Shown: positions 43,466 through 52,999, counted from the first letter of the stretch. The stretch is 64,000 nucleotides of DNA from Thauera sedimentorum (GCF_014489115.1 NZ_JACTAH010000001.1:1922001-1986000), one strand, 5' to 3'. Program-made: numbers and translations. Notes: generated by a model from the letters alone, not told the origin.

Positions 43466-44644
43466 ATGCTGATCGACTTCTTCCTGCACCTCAAGGCACA
43501 CAGGCTGCCGGTGTCGACGCGCGAGTACCTGACCCTGCTGGAAGGCCTGCGCGCGCGCGTGTGTGGGCACGACATGGAGGCCTTCTACCACTTCGCGCGC
43601 GCCTGCCTGGTGAAGGACGAGACCCTCTACGACCGCTTCGACCAGGCTTTCGGCGAGTACTTCAAGGGGGTCAGCGAGATCCCCGGCCTGGAGGCCGAGC
43701 TGCCGGAAGAATGGCTGCGCGCGATGATGAAGAAGCACCTCAGCCCCGAGGAGCAGGCACGCCTGGAGAAGCTCGGCTGGGACAAGCTGATGGCGGAGTT
43801 CCGCAAGCGCCTGAAAGAGCAGAAAGGCCGCCACCAGGGTGGCAGCAAATGGATCGGCACCGGCGGCTCCTCGCCTTTCGGCAACAACGGCACCCACCCG
43901 GAGGGCATCCGGGTCGGCGGCGAGTCGGCGGGCAAGCGCACGGCGGTGAAGGTGTGGGAGAAACGCGAGTTCCGCAACCTGGACGACAGCGTGGAGCTGG
44001 GCACGCGCAACATCAAGGTGGCGCTGCGCCGCCTGCGCCGCTTCGCACGCGAAGGCGCGGCCGAGGAACTGGACCTGGACGGCACCATCGCGGCCACCGC
44101 GAAGAACGCCGGCTGGCTGGATCTGCTGATGCGCCCCGAGCGCCACAACGCGGTCAAGGTGCTGCTCTTCCTGGACGTGGGCGGCTCGATGGACGACCAC
44201 GTCCAGGTGTGCGAGGAGTTGTTCTCCGCCTGCCGCAGCGAGTTCAAGCACCTGGAGTACTACTACTTCCACAACTGCGTGTACGAGAGCGTGTGGCGCG
44301 ACAGCACCCGCCGGCACCACGAGCGCACCCCGCTGATCGACGTGATCCACCGCTACGGGCCGGACTACAAGCTGATCTTCGTCGGCGACGCCACCATGAG
44401 CCCCTACGAGATCCTGCACCAGCACGGCTCCATCGAACACATGAATACCGAACCGGGCGCGGCCTGGCTGCGGCGCCTGCTCGACGCCTACCCGGCGGCA
44501 GCCTGGCTCAACCCGGAGCCGGAGCGCCTGTGGCCCTACCGCAAATCCATCAACATCATCCGCCAGCTGGTCGGCGAGCGCATGTTCCCGCTCACCCTGG
44601 CCGGCCTGGAACGCGCCATCACACAACTCAGCCGTCGTCACTGA
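43466..44644 (+). CDS. VWA domain-containing CoxE-like protein
   Basis: 392 aa. N-terminal helical part (about 1-130), a Gly-rich linker (GTGGSSPFGNNGTHPEG), then a VWA fold at about 230-390 with the MIDAS motif DVGGSM (D-x-G-x-S) in LLFLDVGGSMDDHVQV. Partner of the MoxR ATPase. This pair is common in proteobacteria and is named for CoxD/CoxE, which act in CO dehydrogenase maturation, but no such enzyme is visible here, so the client is unknown. Confidence 0.9.
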   Translation: MLIDFFLHLKAHRLPVSTREYLTLLEGLRARVCGHDMEAFYHFARACLVKDETLYDRFDQAFGEYFKGVSEIPGLEAELPEEWLRAMMKKHLSPEEQARLEKLGWDKLMAEFRKRLKEQKGRHQGGSKWIGTGGSSPFGNNGTHPEGIRVGGESAGKRTAVKVWEKREFRNLDDSVELGTRNIKVALRRLRRFAREGAAEELDLDGTIAATAKNAGWLDLLMRPERHNAVKVLLFLDVGGSMDDHVQVCEELFSACRSEFKHLEYYYFHNCVYESVWRDSTRRHHERTPLIDVIHRYGPDYKLIFVGDATMSPYEILHQHGSIEHMNTEPGAAWLRRLLDAYPAAAWLNPEPERLWPYRKSINIIRQLVGERMFPLTLAGLERAITQLSRRH

Positions 44645-44679
44645 CGCACCCGATCGACAACCGCCAAAGACCAATAAAA

Positions 44680-45903
44680 ATGTTGAAGCGCATACCCGTC
44701 AAGCATCTCAAGCCCGGCATGTTCATCCAGGAACTGTGCGGTTCGTGGATGGAGCATCCGTTCTGGCGCAGCTCCTTCATGCTCGAGGATCCGGCCGACA
44801 TCCGCCGCATCACCGAATGCGGCATCCACGAAGTGTGGATCGACACCGCCCGTGGCGCGGACGTGCTGGAGCACCCGGAACAGGCGGTGGACAAGGCCGA
44901 GAGCGACGCCGAGGTGGAACGCGAGTTGCAGCGCGCGGCGTCGGCGCCCGCGATGCAGCGCGCCACGATGACCGAAGAGCTGGCCCGCGCCTCGCAGATC
45001 TGCGCCCGCTCCAAGCAGGCAGTGGTGTCGATGTTCAACGAGGCGCGCATGGGCCGGGCGATACAGGCCGCGGACGCGATGCCGCTGGTCGACGAGATTT
45101 CCCAGTCGGTGGCGCGCAATCCGGGCGCACTGATCAGCCTGGCGCGACTCAAGACCGCGGACGACTACACCTACATGCACTCGGTGGCGGTGTGCGCGCT
45201 GATGATCGCCCTGGCCCGGCAGCTCGGCCTGCCCGAGGAGCAGGTGCGCCAGGCCGGACTGGCCGGCCTCCTGCACGACCTGGGCAAGGCGACCATTCCG
45301 CTGGAGATCCTCAACAAGCCGGGCAAGCTCACCGACGCCGAGTTCGAGATCGTCAAGTCGCACCCTGTGCAGGGACACGCGATGCTGCGCGAGGCCGCCG
45401 GGGCCGACGCGGTGGCGCTGGACGTCTGCCTGCACCACCACGAAAAGGTCGACGGCACCGGCTATCCGCATCATCTCAAGGCCGACGAGATCAGCCTGTT
45501 CGCCAGGATGGGCGCGGTGTGCGACGTCTATGACGCGATCACCTCGAACCGGCCCTACAAGGCCGGCTGGGACCCGGCGGAATCGATCCGCCGGATGGTG
45601 GAATGGAGCAAGGGACACTTCGACGAGACCGTCTTCCAGGCCTTCGTGCGCAGCGTGGGCATCTATCCGGTGGGTTCGCTGGTACGGCTTGAATCCGGCC
45701 GCCTGGGGGTGGTGATGGACCAGGGCAGCAAGTCGCTGCTCAAGCCCAGGCTGCGCGTCTTCTACTCGACCCGCGCGGACGCCCACATCAAGCCGGAAGT
45801 GCTGGACCTCGCCCGCCCGGGCTGCACCGAGCGCATCGCCGGCACCGAGGACCCCTCGCGCTGGCACTTCAAGGATCTCGACCGGCTCTGGCAGGCCGCC
45901 TGA
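44680..45903 (+). CDS. HD-GYP cyclic di-GMP phosphodiesterase with N-terminal DUF3391
   Basis: 407 aa from ATG 44680. Residues 1-140 match DUF3391 (RIPVKHLKPGMFIQELCGSW). The HD-GYP domain at about 165-340 has HSVAVCALMIALA, LLHDLGKATIP (HD pair), KSHPVQGHAML, HHHEKVDGTGYPHHL (GYP) and CDVYDAITSNRPYK, all metal ligands intact. It would hydrolyse c-di-GMP to GMP, opposing the GGDEF protein at 17405. Monocistronic, 35 bp after the VWA gene. Confidence 0.94.
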   Translation: MLKRIPVKHLKPGMFIQELCGSWMEHPFWRSSFMLEDPADIRRITECGIHEVWIDTARGADVLEHPEQAVDKAESDAEVERELQRAASAPAMQRATMTEELARASQICARSKQAVVSMFNEARMGRAIQAADAMPLVDEISQSVARNPGALISLARLKTADDYTYMHSVAVCALMIALARQLGLPEEQVRQAGLAGLLHDLGKATIPLEILNKPGKLTDAEFEIVKSHPVQGHAMLREAAGADAVALDVCLHHHEKVDGTGYPHHLKADEISLFARMGAVCDVYDAITSNRPYKAGWDPAESIRRMVEWSKGHFDETVFQAFVRSVGIYPVGSLVRLESGRLGVVMDQGSKSLLKPRLRVFYSTRADAHIKPEVLDLARPGCTERIAGTEDPSRWHFKDLDRLWQAA

Positions 45904-45922
45904 GCCGCCGGCGTCCGGGCGC

Positions 45923-46693
45923 TCAGGGCGCCCGGTAGTTCTTCTCGGTCATCAGGTCCACGCCGCACTCCAGGCGTTCGACCCAGTCGATGAAGCGGCC
46001 GACCATCTCCTTGCCGACGAAGCGCGCGCCGTGCTGCGGCACGATCATCTCGATGTCCAGGCCGCGCGCCATGTTCGCCCACAGGCGGCAGATCTTGTTG
46101 GACACCATGTAGCGGCGGTGGAAGCCCTCCATCAGCGGCAGGTGCTGATCGAAGTCCTGCACCGGCTCGGCGGCGTGGCCGTGATCGACCAGCGAGGCGC
46201 CGAGGTCGCCCGAGAACAGGATGCGCGAGACCGGATCGTAGAACTGGAAGTTGCCTTCCGAATGCAGGAAGTGGCCCGGCAGGGCCTTGAGCTTGCAGTT
46301 GCCCAAGGGGATCAGCATGCCCTCGTCGGGGATGCCGATGGTACGCGCGGAATAGTCGCGTCCGGTGGTGAAATGCGGCAGGAAACGCGTCCACAGCTTG
46401 GAGATCAGCACCCGGGCGTTGGTGGTGACCATCCACTTGTTCAGCGAGGCGATGATGTCCGGGTCGGGATGGGAGGCGAGGATGTAGTCGAGATTGCGGA
46501 TCGGGAAGAAACGCTGCATGCCCATCAGCAGACCGTTGTAGGTCATGTTGCCGCCGGGATCGATCAGTGCGCCGTGTTCGCCGTCCACCACCAGGAACTG
46601 GTTGGACTGGACCGCATATTCCGCTTCCTCGTGCACCAGGTCGTAGAACGCCAGGCACGCGTGCTTGCCATCGTTGTAGAGTTCGACTGCCAT
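45923..46693 (-). CDS. ODP-type di-iron MBL-fold protein
   Basis: 256 aa from ATG 46693; an earlier start at 46729 is possible. Metallo-beta-lactamase fold of the flavodiiron/ODP branch: DPGGNMTYNGLL, the metal motif SHPDPDIIASLNKW (H-x-D-x-D, in place of the usual HxHxDH), then GHFLHSEGNFQFYD, LFSGDLGASLV and IVPQHGARFVG as later ligands. Flavodiiron proteins reduce O2 or NO; flavin-free ODP proteins bind O2 and act as sensors. There is no flavodoxin or rubredoxin domain here, favouring an O2-binding or NO-linked role. Confidence 0.82.
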   Translation of the reverse strand: MAVELYNDGKHACLAFYDLVHEEAEYAVQSNQFLVVDGEHGALIDPGGNMTYNGLLMGMQRFFPIRNLDYILASHPDPDIIASLNKWMVTTNARVLISKLWTRFLPHFTTGRDYSARTIGIPDEGMLIPLGNCKLKALPGHFLHSEGNFQFYDPVSRILFSGDLGASLVDHGHAAEPVQDFDQHLPLMEGFHRRYMVSNKICRLWANMARGLDIEMIVPQHGARFVGKEMVGRFIDWVERLECGVDLMTEKNYRAP

Positions 46694-46811
46694 TTTGCCT
46701 TCGCAGTATGGGTACGGGGCGCACCGCAACAGGCCGGCGCGCAGGGCCGCGTAACTCTACAAGAGCGCCCCGGCAGCGGTGTGGACGACCACGCCGGAAC
46801 TTGACCTCGAT

Positions 46812-46842
46812 CAAAAAAAGAAGCGGCCCGGGGGCCGCTTTC
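46812..46842 (-). terminator. Rho-independent terminator of the MarR gene
   Basis: Read on the minus strand, AAAGCGGCCCCCGGGCCGCTT is followed by CTTTTTTT. GC-rich stem plus thymine run, 70 bp after the MarR stop and before the MBL-fold gene. Confidence 0.85.
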
Positions 46843-46911
46843 AAACTGCTGTCCGCACAAGTGCGAAACGGTTTGCCGGCTGCCCGCCGGCGGGGATTCG
46901 GTCTGTTCGTT

Positions 46912-47421
46912 CTATTCGGTGAAGGGCAGCGGCTGCATGCCGAAGCCTTCGTCCATGTTCTTGATCTGCAGCAGCAGGCCGTCGAGCTCGTTCTGCAGGC
47001 GCTGCAGCGATTCCTCGTCGAGCTTGCGCAGCGCTTCCGGCAACACGCCGCGGGCCGGCGACGGCGCGCGCGCCAGCAGCTCGGACCCCTTGTCGGTAAG
47101 GTAGAGGCGCACTACCCGCTGGTCCGCGCTGGTGCGTTCCTTGCGGATGAAGCCCGCCGTTTCCAGACGGTCCACCATGTTCGACGCTGTCGACTGGTGC
47201 AGCGCCATGCGGTTGGCCAGTTCGCCGACGCGCAGGCCCGGAACCTCCACGAGCTCCTGCATGGCCCACAGCTGTGCGCCGGTGACGCCGCTCTGACGCT
47301 CTATCCATTGCGAGTGCCGCTGCGCCGTACGGATCAGCACCCGAAAACGCTGCAACACCGACAAGGGCGTCACTCCGGACTTGGGGGAGGGGTTCTTTTT
47401 CAAGGAAGACTGTGTGGCCAT
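46912..47421 (-). CDS. MarR-family transcriptional regulator
   Basis: 169 aa. Winged helix at about 65-125: LRVGELANRMALHQSTASNM as recognition helix-turn-helix and DQRVVRLYLTDKGSELLARA as the wing. N-terminal and C-terminal helices for dimerisation. Likely represses its own or neighbouring genes and releases DNA on binding a small ligand. The ClC gene is divergent, 181 bp away, and is a possible target. Confidence 0.9.
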   Translation of the reverse strand: MATQSSLKKNPSPKSGVTPLSVLQRFRVLIRTAQRHSQWIERQSGVTGAQLWAMQELVEVPGLRVGELANRMALHQSTASNMVDRLETAGFIRKERTSADQRVVRLYLTDKGSELLARAPSPARGVLPEALRKLDEESLQRLQNELDGLLLQIKNMDEGFGMQPLPFTE

Positions 47422-47477
47422 CTGGAAAGCCGCTCCGGACTATATTTGCTCGAATTGTGATTGTCAAAAAATTAACA

Positions 47478-47489
47478 TTGCTGCAGCAA
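47478..47489. promoter_or_regulatory. Candidate MarR operator palindrome
   Basis: TTGCTGCAGCAA, a perfect 12-bp palindrome, 57 bp before the marR start in the AT-rich divergent promoter region. Size and place suit MarR autoregulation; direct evidence is lacking. Confidence 0.3.
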
Positions 47490-47602
47490 GGGCGTATTGT
47501 AGGGTCCTGCAGCAGCGGCTTGTCGGCGATGTAGTCGGGACGCAACGCCCGGGCCGGCTGCGCCGTTGATCCCGTACCAATACAAAACGATAATTCGCCC
47601 CC

Positions 47603-49105
47603 ATGGAGCCTCCCCCACCCACGCCGGACCGCGACGGCCCGCTCGCGCGCGCGTCCGACCGGGCATTGCGCAAACTCGCCCGCGGCGGTCGCCGCTACGC
47701 CCTGCCCTGGCTGTCGATCCGCCGCTGGATGATCCGCCTGCAGTTCGTCGGCGCGGCCCTGCTCGCCGGCCTGATCGCCATCCTGTTCGCCATCGGCGCC
47801 GAGCTGGCCATCGGCACTCATGCGGGGATCATGGCGGAGCTGCCCTGGCTCACGCTCATCGTCGCTCCCGCCGGCTTCGCGCTGATGGCGTGGATCTCGC
47901 GCACCTGGTTCCCCGGCGCGCAGGGTAGCGGCATCCCGCAGGCCATTGCCGCGATCGAGTCCGACGACGGCCAGGTGCGCAAGAAGCTGCTGTCGATGCG
48001 CCTGGCCATCGCCAAGGTCTTCCTCACCCTGGGCGGCCTGCTGTCGGGCGCCTCCATCGGCCGCGAGGGCCCTTCGGTGCAGATCGGCGCCTCGGTGATG
48101 AGCCTGATCGCCGGCAAGAAGACCCGCCGCATCGCCAACAGCCGCGACCTGATGATCGCCGGCGGCGGTGCGGGGGTGGCGGCCGCGTTCAACACCCCGC
48201 TGGGCGGCATCATGTTCGCCATCGAGGAGTTGTGCCGCTTCCACCCTTTCCGGGCCAACAGCACCACGCTGATCGCGGTGATTTTCGCCGGCCTGATGTC
48301 GCTGGCCGTGCTGGGCAATTACACCTATTTCGGCCGTACCCCCGCGGCCATCGACTGGCCCGACAGCGTGTGGCCCATCCTGCTGTGCGGGGCCATCGGC
48401 GGGCTGCTGGGCGGCGGCTTCTCGCGCCTGCTGGTGGCCTCCAGCCGCGGCCTGCCGGGCAGGCTCGGTGAGCTGTCGAACAACCGCCCGGTCGCCTTCG
48501 CCGCCCTGTGCGGCCTGGGCACCGCGCTGATCGGCCTGGCCACCGGCGGGCTGACCTACGGCACCGGCTACGCGGAATCCAAGGCCGCCCTGGAGGGCGC
48601 CGCGCAGCTGCCGGTGTACTTCCTGGTCGCCAAGATGGCGGTGATCTGGCTCGCCTTCCTGTCGCGCATCCCCGGCGGCGTGTTCGCCCCGGCACTGGCG
48701 GTGGGCGCAGGCATGGGGGCGAACATCGGCCTCATGCTGCCGCCGGAACACGGCTCGGCCATCCTCGTGCTCGGCATGGTCGGCTTCCTCGCCGGCGTCA
48801 CCCAGACGCCGATCACCTCCTTCGTCATCGTCATGGAGATGACCGCCAACCATCAGATGCTGCTGCCGCTGATGGCCACCGCGGTGGTGGCGCACGCCTT
48901 CTCCAAGACCGTGGCGCAGACCCCGCTCTACCATGCGCTGGCCTACCCCACCCTGCGCAAGGTCGAGGCCGAGGTGCGCAGCCGCCACCACGCGCACGCC
49001 GCCGCAGGCGGCGCGGTGCACACGGTGCCGCTCGACACGCCGCCCCCCGAGGTCCCGGCAAGCGCACCGACCGAAACGCATACCGATCAGCCGCCGCCCC
49101 GCTAG
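47603..49105 (+). CDS. ClC-family chloride channel/antiporter
   Basis: 500 aa. Selectivity-filter motifs are present: GSGIPQAIAAI (helix D), GREGPSVQIGASV (E/F) and GGVFAPALAVGAGMG (N). About 16-18 membrane helices. The expected gating glutamate E is in GREGP. No CBS domains; the C-terminal 50 residues are His/Pro-rich and likely cytoplasmic. Moves Cl- or other anions, possibly for acid resistance. Confidence 0.92.
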   Translation: MEPPPPTPDRDGPLARASDRALRKLARGGRRYALPWLSIRRWMIRLQFVGAALLAGLIAILFAIGAELAIGTHAGIMAELPWLTLIVAPAGFALMAWISRTWFPGAQGSGIPQAIAAIESDDGQVRKKLLSMRLAIAKVFLTLGGLLSGASIGREGPSVQIGASVMSLIAGKKTRRIANSRDLMIAGGGAGVAAAFNTPLGGIMFAIEELCRFHPFRANSTTLIAVIFAGLMSLAVLGNYTYFGRTPAAIDWPDSVWPILLCGAIGGLLGGGFSRLLVASSRGLPGRLGELSNNRPVAFAALCGLGTALIGLATGGLTYGTGYAESKAALEGAAQLPVYFLVAKMAVIWLAFLSRIPGGVFAPALAVGAGMGANIGLMLPPEHGSAILVLGMVGFLAGVTQTPITSFVIVMEMTANHQMLLPLMATAVVAHAFSKTVAQTPLYHALAYPTLRKVEAEVRSRHHAHAAAGGAVHTVPLDTPPPEVPASAPTETHTDQPPPR

Positions 49106-49188
49106 CAGCCCGCTTTCTTGATCCGGACCATGGGCCGATGCAGCGCGCGATGGCATACTCCGCCCTACTAAAGTAATAGGCTCGATCC

Positions 49189-50814
49189 ATGGCGACCCTG
49201 ACTGCATACAGCGACAAGAAGCTGCTGATCATCGACGACATGCCCGAGATGCGCAGTTCTCTGCGCAGTCAGGCCAGCAGCATAGGCTTTCAGAAGATCA
49301 CCGTATGCGGCCACCTGCGCGACGCCTTCGAGGCGCTGCGCCAGACCAGCTTCGACATCATCCTGTGCGACTACTACCTCGGCGCGGGCACCAACGGCCA
49401 GCAGTTCCTCGAGCACCTGCGCAACCGGCGGATGATTGCGCGCAGCACGCTGTTCATCATGATCACCGCGGAGAAGAACCACGACAGCGTGATCACCGCC
49501 GCCGAGTGCATGCCGGACGACTACCTGCTCAAGCCCTTCACCGCCGACCTGTTCGCCTCCCGGGTCGAGAAGCTGCTGGAGAAGAAGCGCCGCCTCGCCC
49601 GCATCGACGCCATGCAGGACAAGGGCCAGTGGCCCGAGGTGCTCGCCGAGTGCGACGCCATCATCGCCTCGCGCGACCGCTTCCAGATCGACGCCCTGCG
49701 CATCAAGGGCAACGCCCTGCTGCAGTCCGGCCGCAGCGAGGAAGCGGCAAAGTTCTACGAGCAGGTGCTGGGCATGCGCGCCATGCCCTGGGCACGTCTC
49801 GGCCTGGCGCGCGCGCAACGCGAACTGGGCCGGCCCGCCGAGGCCAAGGAAACGCTCAACACGCTGATCGCCGAGGCCCCCAAGCTGATGGCGGCCTACG
49901 ATCTGCTCGGTCACATTCATGCAGCCGAGGGCGACACCGGCGCCGCCCTGCAGGTGCTGGACGACGCCTGCCGGCTGTCGCCCCACTCGCTGGCCCGCCT
50001 GCGCGCGATCGCCGAAGTGGCCGAGGATGCCGGCGACTACGAGCGCGTCGAGCAGAGCCTGGGGCAGGTGGTCGAGAAGACCCGCAACTCTCCGCTGCGC
50101 GAAACCTCGGACTATGCCCGCCTGGGCAACGCGCTGGCCGCCACCGGCCAGGCCGACAAGGCGCTGAACCTGATCGACGAAGCCCGCAGCGCCTTCCGCG
50201 AGGAGACCGGCCATCCCGCGCTGGCGGCGATCGAGGCCATCGCGCTGCACCAGCTCGGCGACACTGCGAAGGCGGAGGCGGCGCTGCAGGTGGCCCTGCA
50301 GGGCGACCTCACCGACCTGCCGGCCAGCGCCATGCTTACCGTGGCCAAGGCCTGCCTCGCCACCGGGCGCACCGAACAGGGCGAAGCCCTGCTCAAGCAG
50401 GTGGTGCAGACCAACCCCGACGCCACCGACATGCACGCCCGCGTGACCCGCGTGATGCAGGACCACGGCGTCGCCGACCACGCCGAGCGCCTGGTCGCCG
50501 ACAGCGTGCAGGAAGTGATCGAGCTCAACAACGAAGCGGTGCGCTGCGGCAAGGAAGGCCGCATCGGCGAAGCCGCGCAGATGCTCACCGCGGCCGCCAA
50601 CCGCCTGCCCGGCAACCTGCAGATCGTCGCCAATGCGGCCTACGCACTGCTGCTCGACCTGCTGACCAATGGCATGGACCCCGCCAAGCTGGACGATGCC
50701 CGCCGCTTCCGCGAGGCGGTGCGGACCCGGGCGCCGGCGCACCGCAAGCTGGCCGACATCGACGGGCTGTGGAGCAAGCTGGCGGCACGGGACGGCAGCG
50801 GGAGCGCGTCGTGA
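49189..50814 (+). CDS. Response regulator with TPR output domain
   Basis: 541 aa. Receiver at 1-130 with acidic pair IIDDMPE, phospho-acceptor in IILCDYYLGAGTNG (about D62), T in MITAEKN and K in YLLKPFTAD. From about 140 to 520 it is all-helical with at least six TPR-like repeats (ALRIKGNALLQSGRSEEAAK, DYARLGNALAATGQADKALN, LTVAKACLATGRTEQGEALL). There is no DNA-binding or enzymatic domain; the output should be protein-protein binding. The stop overlaps the GTG start of a small kinase. Confidence 0.9.
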   Translation: MATLTAYSDKKLLIIDDMPEMRSSLRSQASSIGFQKITVCGHLRDAFEALRQTSFDIILCDYYLGAGTNGQQFLEHLRNRRMIARSTLFIMITAEKNHDSVITAAECMPDDYLLKPFTADLFASRVEKLLEKKRRLARIDAMQDKGQWPEVLAECDAIIASRDRFQIDALRIKGNALLQSGRSEEAAKFYEQVLGMRAMPWARLGLARAQRELGRPAEAKETLNTLIAEAPKLMAAYDLLGHIHAAEGDTGAALQVLDDACRLSPHSLARLRAIAEVAEDAGDYERVEQSLGQVVEKTRNSPLRETSDYARLGNALAATGQADKALNLIDEARSAFREETGHPALAAIEAIALHQLGDTAKAEAALQVALQGDLTDLPASAMLTVAKACLATGRTEQGEALLKQVVQTNPDATDMHARVTRVMQDHGVADHAERLVADSVQEVIELNNEAVRCGKEGRIGEAAQMLTAAANRLPGNLQIVANAAYALLLDLLTNGMDPAKLDDARRFREAVRTRAPAHRKLADIDGLWSKLAARDGSGSAS

Positions 50815-51428
50815 GCTTCGAGGCCTTTGCCGCGCTCACCATCCACGACGTCAAGAACCGGCTGGCGACCCTCGCCGGACGCGCCGAAGCACGCGGCGAC
50901 AGCGAAACCCTGCGCGAGGCGCTCGATGCCGCCGCGCGCCTGACCGCCCTGCTGGTGTGCTACCGCGCCGAACGCGGCTGGCAGGGCGCCGACATCGACG
51001 CCCACATCCCCGAAGACCTGCTCGACGAACTCGCCGCGCAGGCCGCGCGGATGTCCGCCACGCCGGTGCGCACCGAGGCCGGCCCGCTGGACGGGCTGTT
51101 CTTCTACGACGAAACCCTGGTGCGCATGACGCTCGAGAACGCACTGCAGAACGCCTTGCGCCACGCGCGCAGCGAAGTGCTGCTGGGCGTGCACGCCGAC
51201 GAGCAGTGGCTGGACTTCACCGTCGAGGACGATGGCGAAGGCTATCCCGCCGACCTGCTGGCCGGCGCCGGGCAACCGGCCGCACTGAGCGGCCAGGGCA
51301 CCGGGCTGGGGCTGCACCTGGCCCGCCTGGTGGCCGGCCTGCATGCCCACGCCGGCAAGGAAGCCCGCGTGGAACTGGCCAACCGCGAACAGGGCGGCGC
51401 CCGCTTCAGCCTGCGACTGCCGCGCTGA
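50811..51428 (+). CDS. Minimal histidine-kinase-like ATPase
   Basis: 205 aa from GTG 50811, overlapping the TPR regulator by GTGA. Residues 1-60 have a possible dimerisation/phospho-acceptor helix with H12 in LTIHDVKNRLATLAG. The rest is an HATPase_c domain with N box LENALQNALRH, DDGEGYP (G1) and QGTGLGLHLARLV (G2). No sensor or membrane segment, so input must come from a partner. Together with the TPR receiver it forms a two-gene soluble phosphorelay. Confidence 0.85.
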   Translation: MSFEAFAALTIHDVKNRLATLAGRAEARGDSETLREALDAAARLTALLVCYRAERGWQGADIDAHIPEDLLDELAAQAARMSATPVRTEAGPLDGLFFYDETLVRMTLENALQNALRHARSEVLLGVHADEQWLDFTVEDDGEGYPADLLAGAGQPAALSGQGTGLGLHLARLVAGLHAHAGKEARVELANREQGGARFSLRLPR

Positions 51429-51465
51429 ACGTTCCGGTCCGCGCAGCAGGTTCATTCACACGTTC

Positions 51466-51810
51466 TCAGCGCCGGCCGGCAAGCAGCGCGTCGGTCCGCG
51501 CCGCCATGATGAAGTCGTTCTCGTGCAACCCGCGGATCTTCTTGGTCTGCCAGGACACCGTGGCCCAGCCCCAGCCGAAGGCGATGTCGGGGTGGTGTCC
51601 CTGCTCCTCGGCCACCGCGCCCAGGCGCTGCACGAACGCCAGCGCCTCGGCAAAATCGCCGAACTCGTAGCGCCGCACCAGGCAGCTGGCCTCATCCGCC
51701 AGCTCCCAGCCCGGCACGCGGCTCAACATGGCTTCCGCCTCCGCCCGCGCGAGCGGCGGTATGCCGCCGCGGCAGGGCGTACACACCCTGTCCTGCAGTT
51801 CCTCGCTCAT
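51466..51810 (-). CDS. phhB: Pterin-4a-carbinolamine dehydratase
   Basis: 114 aa from ATG 51810. The conserved GHHPDIAFGWGWATVSWQT segment carries the active-site histidines; the usual final TH is TK here. Recycles 4a-hydroxytetrahydrobiopterin, the cofactor of phenylalanine hydroxylase, or acts as a transcription coactivator-like protein. The TyrR-type regulator at 59169 might relate to the same amino-acid metabolism, but no phhA is in the window. It starts 20 bp after wrbA, so the two may be one operon. Confidence 0.88.
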   Translation of the reverse strand: MSEELQDRVCTPCRGGIPPLARAEAEAMLSRVPGWELADEASCLVRRYEFGDFAEALAFVQRLGAVAEEQGHHPDIAFGWGWATVSWQTKKIRGLHENDFIMAARTDALLAGRR

Positions 51811-51830
51811 GTCCTTGTCCCTTTCCTCGC

Positions 51831-52436
51831 TCAACGGGCGCACAGCCTGCCGGCGATGTCGGCCACGTGCGCGCCCTGGAAGCGGGCGATGCGCAGCTCG
51901 TTGTCGCTGGGCGTGCGCTTGCCGTCGCCACCGGCCAGCGTCCCGGCCCCGTAGGGCGAACCGCCGGTGATCTCGTCCATGTTGGTCAGCTCCTTGCACG
52001 AATACGGCACGCCGACGATGACCATGCCATGGTGCAGCAAGGTGTGATGTACCGAGACGATGGTGGTCTCCTGCCCGCCATGCTGGGTGCCGGTGGACGT
52101 GAACACGCTGCCCACCTTGCCCACCAGCCCGCCGTTCATCCACAGCCGGCCGGTCTGGTCGAGGAAGTTGCGCATCTGCGCGCACATGTTGCCGAAGCGC
52201 GTCGGCGTGCCGAAGATGATCGCGTCGTAGTCGGCCAGCTCGTCCACCGTGGCCACCGGCGCCGCCTGATCCAGTTTGGCGCCGGCCTTGCGGGCCACTT
52301 CCTCGGGCATCAGCTCGGGGACGCGCTTCACCGCCACCTCGGTGCCGGCCACGCTGCAGGCGCCGTCGGCGACCGCATTGGCCAGCGTCTCGATGTGGCC
52401 GTACATGCTGTAGTAGAGCACCAGTATCCTGGTCAT
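51831..52436 (-). CDS. wrbA: NAD(P)H:quinone oxidoreductase WrbA
   Basis: 201 aa flavodoxin-like. FMN loop [39 protein letters not shown] and [15 protein letters not shown] match the WrbA signature. Two-electron quinone reduction with FMN protects against oxidative stress. Standard length (about 198-201). Confidence 0.95.
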   Translation of the reverse strand: MTRILVLYYSMYGHIETLANAVADGACSVAGTEVAVKRVPELMPEEVARKAGAKLDQAAPVATVDELADYDAIIFGTPTRFGNMCAQMRNFLDQTGRLWMNGGLVGKVGSVFTSTGTQHGGQETTIVSVHHTLLHHGMVIVGVPYSCKELTNMDEITGGSPYGAGTLAGGDGKRTPSDNELRIARFQGAHVADIAGRLCAR

Positions 52437-52510
52437 CGTGCTGCCTCCTGTCCGTGCTCAGTCCAGTGATGGCTGCCGGCGCCCACCGCCCGCAGCCCAC
52501 GACACGCCGT

Positions 52511-52999
52511 TCAGTGGTGCCGCCAGGTGTGTTCGCCGAAGTGCACCGTGCTGGCGCGCTCCATCTCCATCATCGCCATGAAGTCCTCGCGGCTCATCTG
52601 GATCACGCGCTCGTGGTCGCCGGCCTCGAAGTAGATCTCCGCCTGCTGGGCCAGGCTGTCGTCGACCACCATGCGCATGCCGTAGGCGGCCCCCATGGGC
52701 GGGATCGCCCCCGGCTCGCAGTCGGCGAACAGGCGGCCCAGTTCATCTTCGCCCACCAGCCGCACCCGCCCGCTGAGCGCCTTGCCAAGCATGCCCAGCT
52801 GCACGTGCCGGGTGGAGGGCAGCACCGCCATGAGGTAGCCGTGGTCGTCCTCCAGCACCACGCACTTGGCCAGGGAGTCGCCCGGCACGTGCGCGTACTG
52901 CGCGGTCTGCGAACTGCAGTGGGAATGCGGGTGGCTGAGCACGTCGTAGCGCAGGCCGTGCTCGGCCATGAAGTCCCGGACTCTGGTCGCGATTGCCAT
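52511..52999 (-). CDS. YbaK/EbsC-type aminoacyl-tRNA deacylase-like protein
   Basis: 162 aa from ATG 52999 (the longer frame is non-coding by composition). YbaK fold: YDVLSHPHSHCSSQTAQYAHV, DSLAKCVVLEDDHGYLMAVLPS with the active-site Lys, and PGAIPPMGAAYGMRMVVDDS. Family members edit mischarged tRNAs (ProXp/YeaK types). Which tRNA it acts on cannot be read from sequence alone. Confidence 0.87.
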   Translation of the reverse strand: MAIATRVRDFMAEHGLRYDVLSHPHSHCSSQTAQYAHVPGDSLAKCVVLEDDHGYLMAVLPSTRHVQLGMLGKALSGRVRLVGEDELGRLFADCEPGAIPPMGAAYGMRMVVDDSLAQQAEIYFEAGDHERVIQMSREDFMAMMEMERASTVHFGEHTWRHH

